64,000 bases of DNA, from assembly GCF_900100795.1 (NCBI RefSeq), contig NZ_FNCO01000011.1:124001-188000 (forward strand), given 5' to 3'. The notes under the pieces are model-generated. The model ran no database searches. It was not told the DNA's origin and saw only the letters and a list, made by a program, of their open reading frames with translations. Shown here piece by piece: positions 1 through 8,312 of the stretch (the stretch's first letter is position 1; the number at the start of each line of letters is the position of its first letter). The DNA is from Pseudomonas abietaniphila. GTDB lineage: Bacteria; Pseudomonadota; Gammaproteobacteria; Pseudomonadales; Pseudomonadaceae. Both the position numbers and the translations under genes were made by a program.

Positions 1-386
1 TAGCGCGCGGTCTGGGCCTGAAGGTGCGCCAGCGTGATGACTTCGAATTGCGGCAACACCGCATGCCAGAAGAAGGCGTGCAGAGCCATGACCATGGCCA
101 GCCAGGCATAGGACGTGTCGAACAGGATCAGCGAAAAACACGCCAGCGTGCACACTGCACCGAAGCGCACGATGGCCAGTCGGCGGCCCGTGTAGTCCCC
201 GAGCCAGCCCCAGAGATTCGGCGCCACGCACCGCATCAGCATGGGAATCGCGACCAGCTCACCGATGCGCGCACTGGGAAACCCCAGATGATCGAAATAC
301 AGCGCCAGAAACGGCGCCGTGGAGCCCAGCAAGGCGAAATAGAACAGGTAGAAACTGGACAGGCGCCAGTAAGGAAGCGCTGCCAC
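1..386 (-). CDS. MFS transporter, HcaT-like (partial, C-terminus off window)
   Basis: Partial inner-membrane permease. The visible N-terminal 128 or so residues start VAALPYWRLSSFYLFYFALL and contain hydrophobic segments separated by a short basic loop (GDYTGRRLA), as in the phenylpropionate-permease (HcaT-like) branch of the major facilitator superfamily. I chose GTG at 386. A TTG at 392 in the same frame is equally possible. The gene starts about 40 bases after the aroC stop on the same strand, so it may be co-transcribed with aroC, an arrangement common in pseudomonads. The substrate is unknown. The rest of the gene lies beyond the window edge. Confidence 0.75.
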   Translation of the reverse strand, partial: MAALPYWRLSSFYLFYFALLGSTAPFLALYFDHLGFPSARIGELVAIPMLMRCVAPNLWGWLGDYTGRRLAIVRFGAVCTLACFSLILFDTSYAWLAMVMALHAFFWHAVLPQFEVITLAHLQAQTAR

Positions 387-423
387 GTTCAAACGCCCGT
401 GGCAGCGGCACCGGATGGCGGCA

Positions 424-1515
424 TTACAGTTGACCCAGAACCGGCGTATTCACCCGCACGTCCATGTTCTGTCCGCGATGGCGGAGCAAATGGTCAAGCA
501 GCACGATGGCCATCATTGCTTCGGCGATGGGCGTTGCACGGATACCGACGCACGGGTCGTGACGGCCCTTGGTGATCAAATCGACCGGGTTGCCGTCGAC
601 ATCGATCGAACGGCCCGGCGTGGTGATGCTCGAGGTAGGCTTCAAGGCCAGATGGGCGACGATGGGCTGTCCGGAGGAAATACCACCCAGGATGCCGCCG
701 GCATTGTTGGACAGGAAGCCTTCCGGCGTCAGTTCATCGCGGTGTTCGGTGCCACGCTGGGCAACGCTGTCGAAACCGGCGCCGATTTCGATGCCTTTGA
801 CGGCGTTGATACTCATCAGCGCGTGGGCCAGCTCAGCGTCCAGGCGGTCAAAGATAGGCTCGCCGAGGCCGGGCATCACGCCATCGGCGACCACGGTGAT
901 TTTTGCCCCGACCGAATCCTGATCGCGACGCAGCTGGTCCATGTAGGCTTCCAGCTCGGGCACTTTGTCCGGGTCCGGGCTGAAGAAGGCGTTCTGCTCG
1001 ACCGAGTCCCAGGTCTTGAACGGGATGTCGATAGGGCCCAGCTGACTCATGTAGCCGCGCACCGTGATGCCCTGGGTCGCCAGGTACTTTTTGGCAATGG
1101 CGCCCGCAGCGACACGCATCGCGGTTTCACGGGCAGAACTGCGACCGCCACCGCGGTAATCGCGTATGCCGTACTTGTGGTGATAGGTGTAGTCGGCGTG
1201 GGCCGGGCGGAACAGGTCCTTGATGGCCGAATAGTCCTTGGACTTCTGGTCGGTGTTGCGAATCAGCAGGCCGATGGAGGCGCCGGTGGTCTTGCCTTCG
1301 AACACGCCGGAGAGGATTTCGACCTCGTCCGCTTCCTGACGCTGCGTGGTATGGCGGCTGGTGCCGGGCTTGCGGCGGTCGAGGTCACGCTGCAAGTCTT
1401 CCAGGGACAACTCGACACCCGGCGGGCAGCCGTCGACGATAGCAACCAGCGCCGGACCATGGCTTTCGCCGGCGGTGGTGACAGAGAACAGCTTGCCGTA
1501 GGTATTGCCGGACAT
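424..1515 (-). CDS. aroC: Chorismate synthase
   Basis: Catalyses the last step of the shikimate pathway, 5-enolpyruvylshikimate-3-phosphate to chorismate, using reduced FMN in the cytoplasm. The protein of 363 residues has the usual family length. It begins MSGNTYGKLFSVTTAGESHG and carries the conserved blocks GESHGPALVAIVDGCPPG near the start, RPAHADYTYHHKYGIRDYRGGGRSS in the middle, and GGI-SG-I near the C-terminus. An upstream in-frame extension exists, but the start at 1515 matches the family N-terminus. In many pseudomonads prmB sits directly upstream of aroC. Here a hydrolase and a membrane-anchored protein on the opposite strand lie between them. Confidence 0.98.
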   Translation of the reverse strand: MSGNTYGKLFSVTTAGESHGPALVAIVDGCPPGVELSLEDLQRDLDRRKPGTSRHTTQRQEADEVEILSGVFEGKTTGASIGLLIRNTDQKSKDYSAIKDLFRPAHADYTYHHKYGIRDYRGGGRSSARETAMRVAAGAIAKKYLATQGITVRGYMSQLGPIDIPFKTWDSVEQNAFFSPDPDKVPELEAYMDQLRRDQDSVGAKITVVADGVMPGLGEPIFDRLDAELAHALMSINAVKGIEIGAGFDSVAQRGTEHRDELTPEGFLSNNAGGILGGISSGQPIVAHLALKPTSSITTPGRSIDVDGNPVDLITKGRHDPCVGIRATPIAEAMMAIVLLDHLLRHRGQNMDVRVNTPVLGQL

Positions 1516-1645
1516 GCGGGAAGGCTCCGAAAAATCGTTCAAACACACGAGCCCGCCAGTATACGCAGGCTGATCGCGTGAATCACCCTCGAACCTTCTT
1601 CGATTGTCCGCATCCAATTGACACTTTATTGACGATGACCCTGCG

Positions 1646-2641
1646 ATGCTACGTGCCATGTCCCTGATCCGCGGCTTGCTGCCGCTGCGAGTAATCGCTT
1701 TGACCCTCACGCTCTTGTCTTCTCTGGCCCACGCCGGCACACCGGTCGTGCTGCAGCGACCGATCACCCTCGACACCGGCACCGGCGAGCTGTTCGGCAC
1801 CTTGCTGCTGCCAAAATCCACCACGCCAGTGCCGGTGGTGCTGATCATTGCCGGGTCCGGTCCGACCGACCGCGACGGTAACAACCCCGACGGCGGTCGA
1901 AACGACAGCATGAAGCGCCTGGCGCTGATTCTGGCCAAGCACAACATCGCCAGTGTTCGCTACGACAAGCGCGGCGTGGCAGCCAGTCGACCAGCGACAC
2001 CGGACGAACGTCACTTGAGCATCGAAAAGTACGTGGACGATGCCGTGGCCTGGGCCGAGAAGCTCAAGACCGACCCGCGCCTGGGTCAGTTGATCCTGAT
2101 GGGGCACAGCGAGGGCGCGCTGGTGGCCACGCTGGCCGCTGAACGCGCGGGCGCGACGGCGTTGATCTCGGTCGCAGGCACCGGTCGCCCGGTCGATCAG
2201 GTGGTGCGCGAACAGCTGCAATACCGCTTGCCCCCGCCTCTGCTCGCGCGCAGTGAGGAGTTGATCGAAGAGATCAAAGCGGGCAAGACCGACGACAACG
2301 TCCCCGAGCCGTTACAGGTGGTGTTCCGCCCAAGCGTGCAGCCGTACCTGATTTCCTTGTTTCGACAAAACCCTGCGGCCGCTTTCAGCAAGCTGAAGAT
2401 CCCGACCCTGATCATTCAAGGCCGTAACGACATGCAAGTTGGCGTTGGCGATGCACAATTGCTGCACAAGGCCAAACCGGACTCGCAGCTGGCGATCATC
2501 GACGGCATGAACCATGTCCTGCGCATCGTGCCGATGGACATGAAGCGCCAGCTTGCGTCTTATAAAGACCCGCAATTGCCACTGGCCAGCGAGCTGTCCG
2601 ATCGCATCATGAAATTCATCGGTTCTGTTCCCGCTGCCTGA
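1646..2641 (+). CDS. Secreted alpha/beta hydrolase
   Basis: Protein of 331 residues with an N-terminal signal peptide (hydrophobic stretch about 10-28, cleavage probably after AHA at 28-30), so probably periplasmic. The alpha/beta-hydrolase fold is supported by the nucleophile elbow GHSEG with Ser155, an oxyanion-type segment IIAGSGPTDRDGNN near residues 67-80, a late acidic residue in IIQGRNDMQ and a C-terminal histidine in GMNHVLR. These make a plausible Ser-Asp-His triad. The substrate is unknown. Start may be 1646 or the ATG at 1658. It is divergent from aroC, with about 130 bases between them. Confidence 0.88.
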   Translation: MLRAMSLIRGLLPLRVIALTLTLLSSLAHAGTPVVLQRPITLDTGTGELFGTLLLPKSTTPVPVVLIIAGSGPTDRDGNNPDGGRNDSMKRLALILAKHNIASVRYDKRGVAASRPATPDERHLSIEKYVDDAVAWAEKLKTDPRLGQLILMGHSEGALVATLAAERAGATALISVAGTGRPVDQVVREQLQYRLPPPLLARSEELIEEIKAGKTDDNVPEPLQVVFRPSVQPYLISLFRQNPAAAFSKLKIPTLIIQGRNDMQVGVGDAQLLHKAKPDSQLAIIDGMNHVLRIVPMDMKRQLASYKDPQLPLASELSDRIMKFIGSVPAA

Positions 2642-2660
2642 GGCCTGTCTCAATGCTTCG

Positions 2661-2744
2661 GTGGGAGCAAATTCATTCGCGAAGGTCTTTCTGACGCTGC
2701 CCCTGCGTCGTCTGTCCCCCTTTCTCGAATAAATTCGCTCCCAC
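2661..2744. repeat. REP-like inverted repeat, GAATTCATTCGCGA type
   Basis: Two inverted arms, GTGGGAGCAAATTCATTCGCGA at the left and its complement ending GAATAAATTCGCTCCCAC at the right, with a loop of about 40 bases. It lies just after the hydrolase gene and could form a hairpin in the mRNA. The same arm sequence recurs at 8725, 13697, 32527, 36787 and 50360. Confidence 0.85.
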
Positions 2745-2854
2745 AGGTCTTCTGCGCCCATCTCCCCTTCTTTCCCTTCAGCTTCGCCGAAAACGGCCGA
2801 TAGCGGGGTGCAGGCATTGTGTTGCCGAGCAATGTCGAGAACAGGACCGCCGTG

Positions 2855-3655
2855 ATGACAGAAGCAACTATTGAGGCCGAAGCGGCCGCCCCGACCGACG
2901 CCAAAGAAGGTGACGTCGCAGCCCCCGTGCTGTGGGATGACGTGCAGGCCGAGCATTTTTCGATGCTGCGCCTGGCCCCGTTGCCCACTGACCGTGCCAC
3001 CGGCGGCCGGCCGCTGCGCTTTGTCGAATTCGGGCGGGCCGAGCGCAACAGCAAGGAGTTCAGCCTGCTGCGCATGAGCTACCACTTGCCGGGCCAGAAA
3101 ACCCGCAAGGAACAGAACCATCTGGACATTTGGGTCGACCACGCCAATCGCGCGGTGCGCATCGGGCCGGAGTCGGGCCTGCAGATCGAACCGTGGAACC
3201 GCGGCCTGGGCCGATTCATGGTGGCGCAGGGCATTCACTGGGCACAGAAACGCTGGTCCGACTACAAAATCGCTGGCACGGCGCTGGCCAACAAGGACGC
3301 GCTTAACGAAGACACCCGCCTGCGTCGCGACCACTTTCTGAAAACGCAGGGTTTCGAGGTGGCGTATGCCGACCCTCAGCACCTCAAAGGCAGCATCAAG
3401 GATGTCAAAGTCGCCAACCTGAACAACACCTGGAACACCGATAAAGTGCAGATCGTCGAGATTCTCGACGCCGCGCACATGCTGCAACAGGCTGAACAGA
3501 AGATTCAGGACCAGGAAGTCACGATCAAGAAGGCCGAAGACAAGGTCAGTAAATACCGCCGCGACGACAGCGGGCTGCGCTTCACGATTGCGTGCCTGGT
3601 GACCTTTGCGGTGTTTCAGGCGGGACTGTTGATCTGGATTGCGACGCATCGGTAA
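2855..3655 (+). CDS. C-terminally membrane-anchored protein, remote GNAT resemblance
   Basis: Protein of 266 residues, function not known. The N-terminus is acidic and probably flexible (about 1-30). The middle has a segment RGLGRFMVAQGIHWAQKRW followed by ALANKDALNEDTRLRRDHFLKTQGF, which resembles the acetyl-CoA-binding and C-terminal parts of GNAT acetyltransferases, but this is a weak impression. A predicted coiled-coil stretch (QQAEQKIQDQEVTIKKAEDKV) precedes one C-terminal transmembrane helix of about 20 residues. That suggests a tail-anchored cytoplasmic domain. Start ATG at 2855 was chosen over the upstream ATG at 2819 because the protein then begins with a typical acidic tail. Confidence 0.75.
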   Translation: MTEATIEAEAAAPTDAKEGDVAAPVLWDDVQAEHFSMLRLAPLPTDRATGGRPLRFVEFGRAERNSKEFSLLRMSYHLPGQKTRKEQNHLDIWVDHANRAVRIGPESGLQIEPWNRGLGRFMVAQGIHWAQKRWSDYKIAGTALANKDALNEDTRLRRDHFLKTQGFEVAYADPQHLKGSIKDVKVANLNNTWNTDKVQIVEILDAAHMLQQAEQKIQDQEVTIKKAEDKVSKYRRDDSGLRFTIACLVTFAVFQAGLLIWIATHR

Positions 3656-3673
3656 GTCGATACCGCAAAACCT

Positions 3674-3755
3674 GAGGCGCCGGCTGCTGGCGAAAGCGGC
3701 CTGTCAGTTGACCTATTGAAACCTGACACTCCCCATCGCCAGCAAGCCGGCGCCT
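3674..3755. repeat. REP-like inverted repeat, GCCGGCTTGCTGGCGA type
   Basis: Arms GAGGCGCCGGCTGCTGGCGA and TCGCCAGCAAGCCGGCGCC face each other around a 40-base loop. It lies between the convergent genes at 3655 and 3774, where it may serve as a shared transcription stop. It is related to the right-hand half of the tandem units at 44590-45230. Confidence 0.8.
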
Positions 3756-3773
3756 ACAATGATTGGCGGTGGC

Positions 3774-4682
3774 TTACACCCGCGCCGCAAACACCGCCTG
3801 ATGCGCCCGGCACTGTTCAGCCGTCAGCATGAACACACCATGGCCGCCGCGCTGGAATTCCAGCCAGGCGAAGTCCACTTCCGGGTACAGCGCCTCGACG
3901 TGCACCTGGCTGTTGCCTACTTCAACGATCAACAAGCCCTTCTCGGTCAGGTGATCCGCCGCCTGCGCCAGCATGCGTCGAACCAGATTCAGGCCGTCAT
4001 CACCACACGCCAGCGCCAGCTCGGGTTCATGCTGGTATTCGTCCGGCATGTCCGCGAAGTCTTCGGCATCGACATACGGTGGATTAGAGACGATCAGGTC
4101 GAAGCGTTGACCCGGCAAGCCGTCGAAGCCGTCGCCCTGCACGGTGTACACCCGCTCATCCAGGCCGTGGCGTTCAATGTTCTGGTTCGCCACTTCCAGT
4201 GCTTCGAACGACAGGTCCGCCAGCGCCACCTCGGCGTCCGGGAACACATCGGCGCAGGCGATGCCGATGCAGCCGGAACCGGTGCACAGGTCGAGGATGC
4301 GCGCAGGCTCCTGACCCAGCCAGGGTTCAAACCGGTTCTCGATCAGCTCGCCGATCGGTGAACGCGGAATCAGCACGCGCTCGTCGACAATGAACGACAT
4401 TCCGCAGAACCACGCCTCGCCCAGCAGATATGCCGTCGGCACGCGGTCGTCGATACGCCGCTTGATCAAACGCTGCAGATTGACCAGTTCGTCGTCTTCC
4501 AGGTTGCAATCCAGGTAGGCGTCGGAGATTTCCCAAGGCAGGTGCAACGCGCCCAGCACCAGTTGACGGGCTTCATCCCAAGCGTTGTCGGTGCCATGAC
4601 CATAAAAAAGATCTTCCCCGTGAAAGCGGCTGACGGCCCAACGGATATGATCGCGCAGGGTGCGCAGGCGGGAAGTGATCAC
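3774..4682 (-). CDS. prmB: 50S ribosomal protein L3 glutamine methyltransferase
   Basis: Methylates a glutamine of ribosomal protein L3 with S-adenosylmethionine. The 302-residue product matches pseudomonad PrmB in length and sequence. The SAM-binding motif is DLCTGSG (131-137) and the catalytic motif NPPY is at 200-203, typical of glutamine N5-methyltransferases of the HemK/PrmB family. The GTG start at 4682 is preceded by AAGGAG at good spacing and gives the family N-terminus (ITSRLRTLRDHIRWAVSRF). A longer in-frame ATG at 4868 adds 62 residues with no family counterpart and was rejected. Confidence 0.97.
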   Translation of the reverse strand: MITSRLRTLRDHIRWAVSRFHGEDLFYGHGTDNAWDEARQLVLGALHLPWEISDAYLDCNLEDDELVNLQRLIKRRIDDRVPTAYLLGEAWFCGMSFIVDERVLIPRSPIGELIENRFEPWLGQEPARILDLCTGSGCIGIACADVFPDAEVALADLSFEALEVANQNIERHGLDERVYTVQGDGFDGLPGQRFDLIVSNPPYVDAEDFADMPDEYQHEPELALACGDDGLNLVRRMLAQAADHLTEKGLLIVEVGNSQVHVEALYPEVDFAWLEFQRGGHGVFMLTAEQCRAHQAVFAARV

Positions 4683-4933
4683 AGCAGACTCCTTGAAAAA
4701 ACGACGGGCGATTCTAGCAGCCATCCACGCAACAAACGATGCCTGAGCCCGACAGGCGCTTGTCACGGAAAACTTTCCACAGCCTTTGTGTCGATTTGCA
4801 GGCAATATGACAGCAACCGCGACCTGCTCGACGGCTTGAAGCCCGGTAAAAGCGAGCCCTGTGAGCATTGAGATTCACAGAATCGCTCAGCCAGTGGACA
4901 ATGTGGCAAAAGCCCCACTCGAAGGAGCCCCAG

Positions 4934-5557
4934 ATGTCTGTTTCAAAGACCGGTCCAAAGACCATGTTTCAACTCAGTGGCCGCGAATATGCAGCGGCCA
5001 CCTTGAGCAATGCCACGCTGATCATTATCGATGCCCAGAAAGAGTACCTCAGTGGTCCTTTGGCCCTGACCGGCGTTCAAGAGGCCATCGACAACATCGT
5101 CAAACTGGTCGACGCTGCGCGCGCCGCCAAATCACCGATCATCCATGTCCGCCATTTGGGGACAGTGGGCGGCATGTTCGATCCCCAAGGTGAACGTGGA
5201 AAGTTCGTCCCGGAGCTGATGCCTCAGGGTGATGAAATCGTCATCGAAAAACGCCTGCCCAACGCCCTGAACGGCACCGTGACCACCGACGACCGCAAGA
5301 CTCTGCACAAGCTCCTCGAGGACCTGGGCCGTCTGGACCTGGTGGTCTGCGGTTTCATGAGCCACTCCAGCGTCAGCACCACCGTGCGTGCGGCCAAGGA
5401 CTACGGCTTCCGCTGCACGCTGGTTGAAGACGCCTGCGCCACCCGCGATCTGCCGACACCTACCGGCGTCATCAAGGCTGAGCTCGTTCAGCAGGCGGAG
5501 ATGGCAATCATGAACGACAACTTCGCCAAGCTTGCGCTGACCAAAGACCTCATCTGA
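4934..5557 (+). CDS. Isochorismatase-fold protein with Cys replaced by Ser
   Basis: Protein of 207 residues of the isochorismatase/cysteine-hydrolase superfamily. The usual triad is Asp-Lys-Cys. Here Asp33 (LIIIDAQKEYL) and Lys106 (IEKRLPNAL) are visible, but the position that normally holds the nucleophilic cysteine reads GFMSHSSVSTT, giving Ser146. It may therefore be a non-cysteine hydrolase or a non-catalytic member. The ATG at 4934 has GAAGGAG upstream. It is divergent from prmB, with about 250 bases between them. The substrate is unknown. Confidence 0.85.
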   Translation: MSVSKTGPKTMFQLSGREYAAATLSNATLIIIDAQKEYLSGPLALTGVQEAIDNIVKLVDAARAAKSPIIHVRHLGTVGGMFDPQGERGKFVPELMPQGDEIVIEKRLPNALNGTVTTDDRKTLHKLLEDLGRLDLVVCGFMSHSSVSTTVRAAKDYGFRCTLVEDACATRDLPTPTGVIKAELVQQAEMAIMNDNFAKLALTKDLI

Positions 5558-5571
5558 CGCGACGCTCTTCA

Positions 5572-5634
5572 TCAGGAACTGACCCATGATCCGCGGGGTT
5601 GCTCCGCGAAGATCAATTTTCCGGCAGTTCCTGA
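5572..5634. terminator. Nested inverted repeat after the isochorismatase-fold gene
   Basis: Outer arms TCAGGAACTG and CAGTTCCTGA are perfect complements. An inner hairpin with GATC and CGCGG/CCGCG arms sits between them. It starts 14 bases after the stop codon at 5557 and is followed by AGAAAAAGCG, so it could act as a transcription terminator, though there is no run of T. Confidence 0.6.
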
Positions 5635-5788
5635 AGAAAAAGCGTACAAATGCAGTCATCAGGCGTGTGACGCATCTCACATAACCGCCTATCTGTTAAT
5701 CACTCGTGTTTGCCTTTGAGCGCTGACCAAACGGGAACCACCCCGGCATAAGCTGGTCAGAGCGCCGATACCCATAGAGGAAGTCGGG

Positions 5789-6109
5789 ATGAAGATATCC
5801 GATGGTTTCGATGCCCGTCGCCTGCGCCCGAAAGGCCAGAGCAACTGGCGGATGCGCTTTGGCGCTGTGCTGTCCGCCTTGTTTGCAACTGCCGGCGTAT
5901 TGCTTGCAATGGCCGGCATCGCCAGTCTGATTGGTCATCCGGCAGCGTTGGGTGAGCTTAATGCGAGCCCGGCCGGTGCCGTGGTCACGATTGTTGTCGG
6001 CCTGTTCCTGCTGTACATCGGGGTCTGGCTCTGGCGTCGCAGTCGTCTGCGTCGTCGCCGCGCCGGTGAGCTCAACATGTCTCCGCATCTGATGAAGAAA
6101 CACGACTGA
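5789..6109 (+). CDS. Small two-helix membrane protein
   Basis: Protein of 106 residues, function unknown. Two hydrophobic helices are visible (about 24-48 and 61-80), separated by a short polar loop. The second is followed by a very basic stretch, RRSRLRRRRAG. Basic residues on both ends suggest that the two termini face the cytoplasm. It sits upstream of the Smr gene with about 90 bases between them and may share its transcript. I recognise no family. Confidence 0.7.
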   Translation: MKISDGFDARRLRPKGQSNWRMRFGAVLSALFATAGVLLAMAGIASLIGHPAALGELNASPAGAVVTIVVGLFLLYIGVWLWRRSRLRRRRAGELNMSPHLMKKHD

Positions 6110-6202
6110 CCCTCCCCGCGTCATCCGCAGCCATTTGAACGTTTTTAGTCGCGCCGAGAACGGCGTGACTTGGTTAAACTGGCGTCCCTCGCGGAGACCG
6201 AC

Positions 6203-6763
6203 ATGCAAGACGACGACTTTTCCCTGTTCAGAAGTGAGCTTCGTGGCGTCAAGCCCATCAAGACTGAACACGCCGACGTAGGCAAACCCAAACCCGACCG
6301 TAAGCATCTGGCCAAGCTGAGGCAGGCGGCGACGGTGCGTTCCGACGCGACGATTACCGTCGACGGCCTGTCCGATCAGTTCGTGATCGACGTAGGACCG
6401 GAGGACACACTGTACTGGGCCCGCGATGGCGTTCAGGAAGGCCAGATGCGCAAACTCAAGCTGGGCCAAATCAGCTTCGAAGGCAGCCTTGACCTGCACG
6501 GCATGAGCGTGGAACTGGCGCGGGAAACCATGTGGGAGTTCCTCGCCGAGGCAGCGAAGCTGGAAGTCCGCTGCGTGCGCATCACACACGGCAAGGCGGT
6601 ACGACTGGACGGCAAGCGCCCGATGATCAAAAGCCACGTCAACACCTGGTTGCGTCAACATCAACAGGTGCTGGGGTTTACATCGTGCATTGCCAAACAC
6701 GGTGGCGCCGGTGCGGTGTACGTCATGCTCAAGCGCACGATGATGGAAGGGCGCGACGAGTAA
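6203..6763 (+). CDS. Smr-domain protein
   Basis: Protein of 186 residues. The C-terminal half is a small MutS-related (Smr) domain with the diagnostic LDLHGM motif (about 98-103), then ITHGKAVR and a final KHGGAGAVYVML block. Stand-alone Smr proteins of this type (YdaL/SmrA-like) are nucleases or nucleic-acid-binding proteins, some linked to mRNA cleavage on stalled ribosomes. The N-terminal half is charged and matches proteobacterial SmrA proteins. The ATG at 6203 gives the typical MQDDDFSLFR start and was preferred to an upstream ATG at 6170. Confidence 0.9.
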   Translation: MQDDDFSLFRSELRGVKPIKTEHADVGKPKPDRKHLAKLRQAATVRSDATITVDGLSDQFVIDVGPEDTLYWARDGVQEGQMRKLKLGQISFEGSLDLHGMSVELARETMWEFLAEAAKLEVRCVRITHGKAVRLDGKRPMIKSHVNTWLRQHQQVLGFTSCIAKHGGAGAVYVMLKRTMMEGRDE

Positions 6764-6783
6764 GAACGCTTAAACGAACAAAC

Positions 6784-6865
6784 AGGAGTGCGTTTGCCCG
6801 CGATTTCAGGGGGTCAGCTATACAGGTGCGGCTGACGCACCGCGATCGCAGGCAAGCGCGCTCCT
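6784..6865. repeat. REP-like inverted repeat, GCTTGCCCGCGAT type (imperfect)
   Basis: Arms AGGAGTGCGTTTGCCCGCGAT and ATCGCAGGCAAGCGCGCTCCT form an imperfect inverted repeat between two convergent genes. The same element, better conserved, occurs at 25048, 38514, 53431 and 54840. Confidence 0.75.
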
Positions 6866-6891
6866 ACGCGGCTCATCGGGTTAGCAATTGA

Positions 6892-7071
6892 TCAGCGCGG
6901 GCCGGGTCCACCGCCGCCACCCGGGCCGCCACCTTCGTAGTGACCACCACCGCCTCCTTGCCCACCGCCGTGACCTCCACCGCCCGGCCCCCAGAAAGGC
7001 CAGCAGCCGGACATGGCTGACATGACCGCGATCACCATCGCGACTTTCGCTATACGACTCAACATGTTCAT
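6892..7071 (-). CDS. Tiny glycine-rich lipoprotein, copy 1
   Basis: Protein of 59 residues with a signal peptide (MNMLSRIAKVAMVIAVMSAM) ending in a lipobox-like MSGC, so Cys23 is probably lipidated. The mature part is almost entirely Gly, His and Pro. It shares length, signal peptide style and composition with the neighbour at 7295-7474 (both 59 residues, both SRIAK-VIA--S--SGC), so the two look like a tandem duplication. The start at 7071 follows AAGAGAGAGC. Function unknown. A cell-envelope role or metal binding through His is possible but unproven. Confidence 0.75.
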   Translation of the reverse strand: MNMLSRIAKVAMVIAVMSAMSGCWPFWGPGGGGHGGGQGGGGGHYEGGGPGGGGGPGPR

Positions 7072-7190
7072 TGCTCTCTCTTAACAGCAGGCATTCATCA
7101 CCTGCAACGTCTGACAGCACATCCTGTTGAAACCGCGTCGCTGTTTGGTAGCCGTAGGGTGTCGAGATTGATACGCAGCGGTAAACAAAC

Positions 7191-7230
7191 AAAAGGCCGC
7201 GAAGGGAAAACACGCCCGTCGCGGCCTTTA
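7191..7230. terminator. Strong hairpin terminator
   Basis: AAAGGCCGCGA and TCGCGGCCTTTA form an 11 to 12-bp stem around a short loop, with A-rich sequence on one side and TTTATTTGAG on the other. It lies downstream of the lipoprotein gene at 7295 on the minus strand and upstream of copy 1, so it separates the two lipoprotein genes into independent transcripts. Confidence 0.8.
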
Positions 7231-7294
7231 TTTGAGTCTCTTTGTGGATCAGGGCGTATCCGTTCGATCAGGCTCCCGATCAGCGGAATGAGGG

Positions 7295-7474
7295 TCAGCG
7301 GCGATAATAACCAGGTCCCGGGCCATAGCCGCCCCGCCCTTCATAATAATGACCGCCATCATAATGGCGATGGTCCCAACCTCCGTGACGACCCCATCCA
7401 GGGCCAAAAAAACATCCCGAAACCGACGACGTCAGGGCGATCACCAGTGCGATTTTCGCGATTCGGCTAAACAT
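7295..7474 (-). CDS. Tiny His/Gly/Tyr-rich lipoprotein, copy 2
   Basis: Protein of 59 residues starting MFSRIAKIALVIALTSSVSGC, with a signal peptide and lipobox VSGC (Cys21). The mature part is rich in Gly, His, Tyr and Arg (HYDGGHYYEGRGGYGPGPGYY). It is paralogous to the gene at 6892. A much longer in-frame extension to 7630 exists, but the start at 7474 matches the paralogue and follows GAAGAGAG. Function unknown. Confidence 0.78.
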   Translation of the reverse strand: MFSRIAKIALVIALTSSVSGCFFGPGWGRHGGWDHRHYDGGHYYEGRGGYGPGPGYYRR

Positions 7475-7712
7475 ATGATTACTCTCTTCATCCGGGCATC
7501 TATCACCCATTAACTCAGACACCAATCGGACACATTTCGACATATGCACTCGGTAAAGGTTAGGTAAAGGCGCCTTTACACCGTGCCGGGCGTCGTCATG
7601 CCGCAGGTTTGTCGGTCGCCCGCCGTACACCTCCCCGCCCAGCTACGCTACTATGTGCGCCTTTGCAGGCCGACAATCCTGCGTTTTTTGAACCCACACG
7701 GAACACAACCCT

Positions 7713-8258
7713 GTGACACTGGAACAGAACTACACGGCGATCCTTGGTCAACTCGGCGAGGACGTCTCCCGCGAAGGCCTGCTCGACACCCCGAAACGTG
7801 CGGCCAAAGCCATGAAGTACCTTTGCCGTGGCTATGAGCAAACCCTGGAAGAAGTCACCAACGGTGCACTGTTCAGTTCTGACAACAGCGAAATGGTCGT
7901 GGTCAAGAACATCGAGCTGTATTCGCTGTGTGAACACCACCTGCTGCCCTTCATTGGCAAGGCCCATGTTGCCTACATCCCGAGCGGCAAAGTCCTCGGC
8001 CTGTCGAAGGTCGCGCGCATAGTGGACATGTTCGCCCGTCGCCTTCAGATCCAGGAAAACCTCAGCCGCCAGATCGCCGAGGCCATTCAGCAGGTCACCG
8101 GCGCGCTCGGCGTGGCCGTGGTCATTGAAGCCCAGCACATGTGCATGATGATGCGCGGCGTCGAGAAGCAGAACTCCTCGATGATCACCTCGGTGATGCT
8201 CGGTGAATTCCGCGAAAACGCGGCCACCCGCACCGAGTTCCTTAGCCTGATCAAGTGA
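7713..8258 (+). CDS. folE: GTP cyclohydrolase I
   Basis: Converts GTP to dihydroneopterin triphosphate, the first step of folate and pterin synthesis, in the cytoplasm. The 181-residue protein has the zinc ligands Cys73 and His76 in SLCEHHLLPF and Cys144 in QHMCMMMRGV, plus the GKVLGLSK and QxRL-type blocks of the family. Start is the GTG at 7713. Many pseudomonads carry several folE paralogues, so a numbered symbol cannot be given. It is followed closely by a glutaredoxin-like gene. Confidence 0.96.
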   Translation: MTLEQNYTAILGQLGEDVSREGLLDTPKRAAKAMKYLCRGYEQTLEEVTNGALFSSDNSEMVVVKNIELYSLCEHHLLPFIGKAHVAYIPSGKVLGLSKVARIVDMFARRLQIQENLSRQIAEAIQQVTGALGVAVVIEAQHMCMMMRGVEKQNSSMITSVMLGEFRENAATRTEFLSLIK

Positions 8259-8312
8259 TCCGGGCGTCCTGAAAGGCCGCGACCTCAGGTCCGCGGCCGC
8301 GAGGTTTCAAGC

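Noticed and set aside
2312..3649. A 445-residue minus-strand frame across the hydrolase and the anchored protein
   Set aside because: It spans a REP-like repeat and is antisense to two genes with better support.
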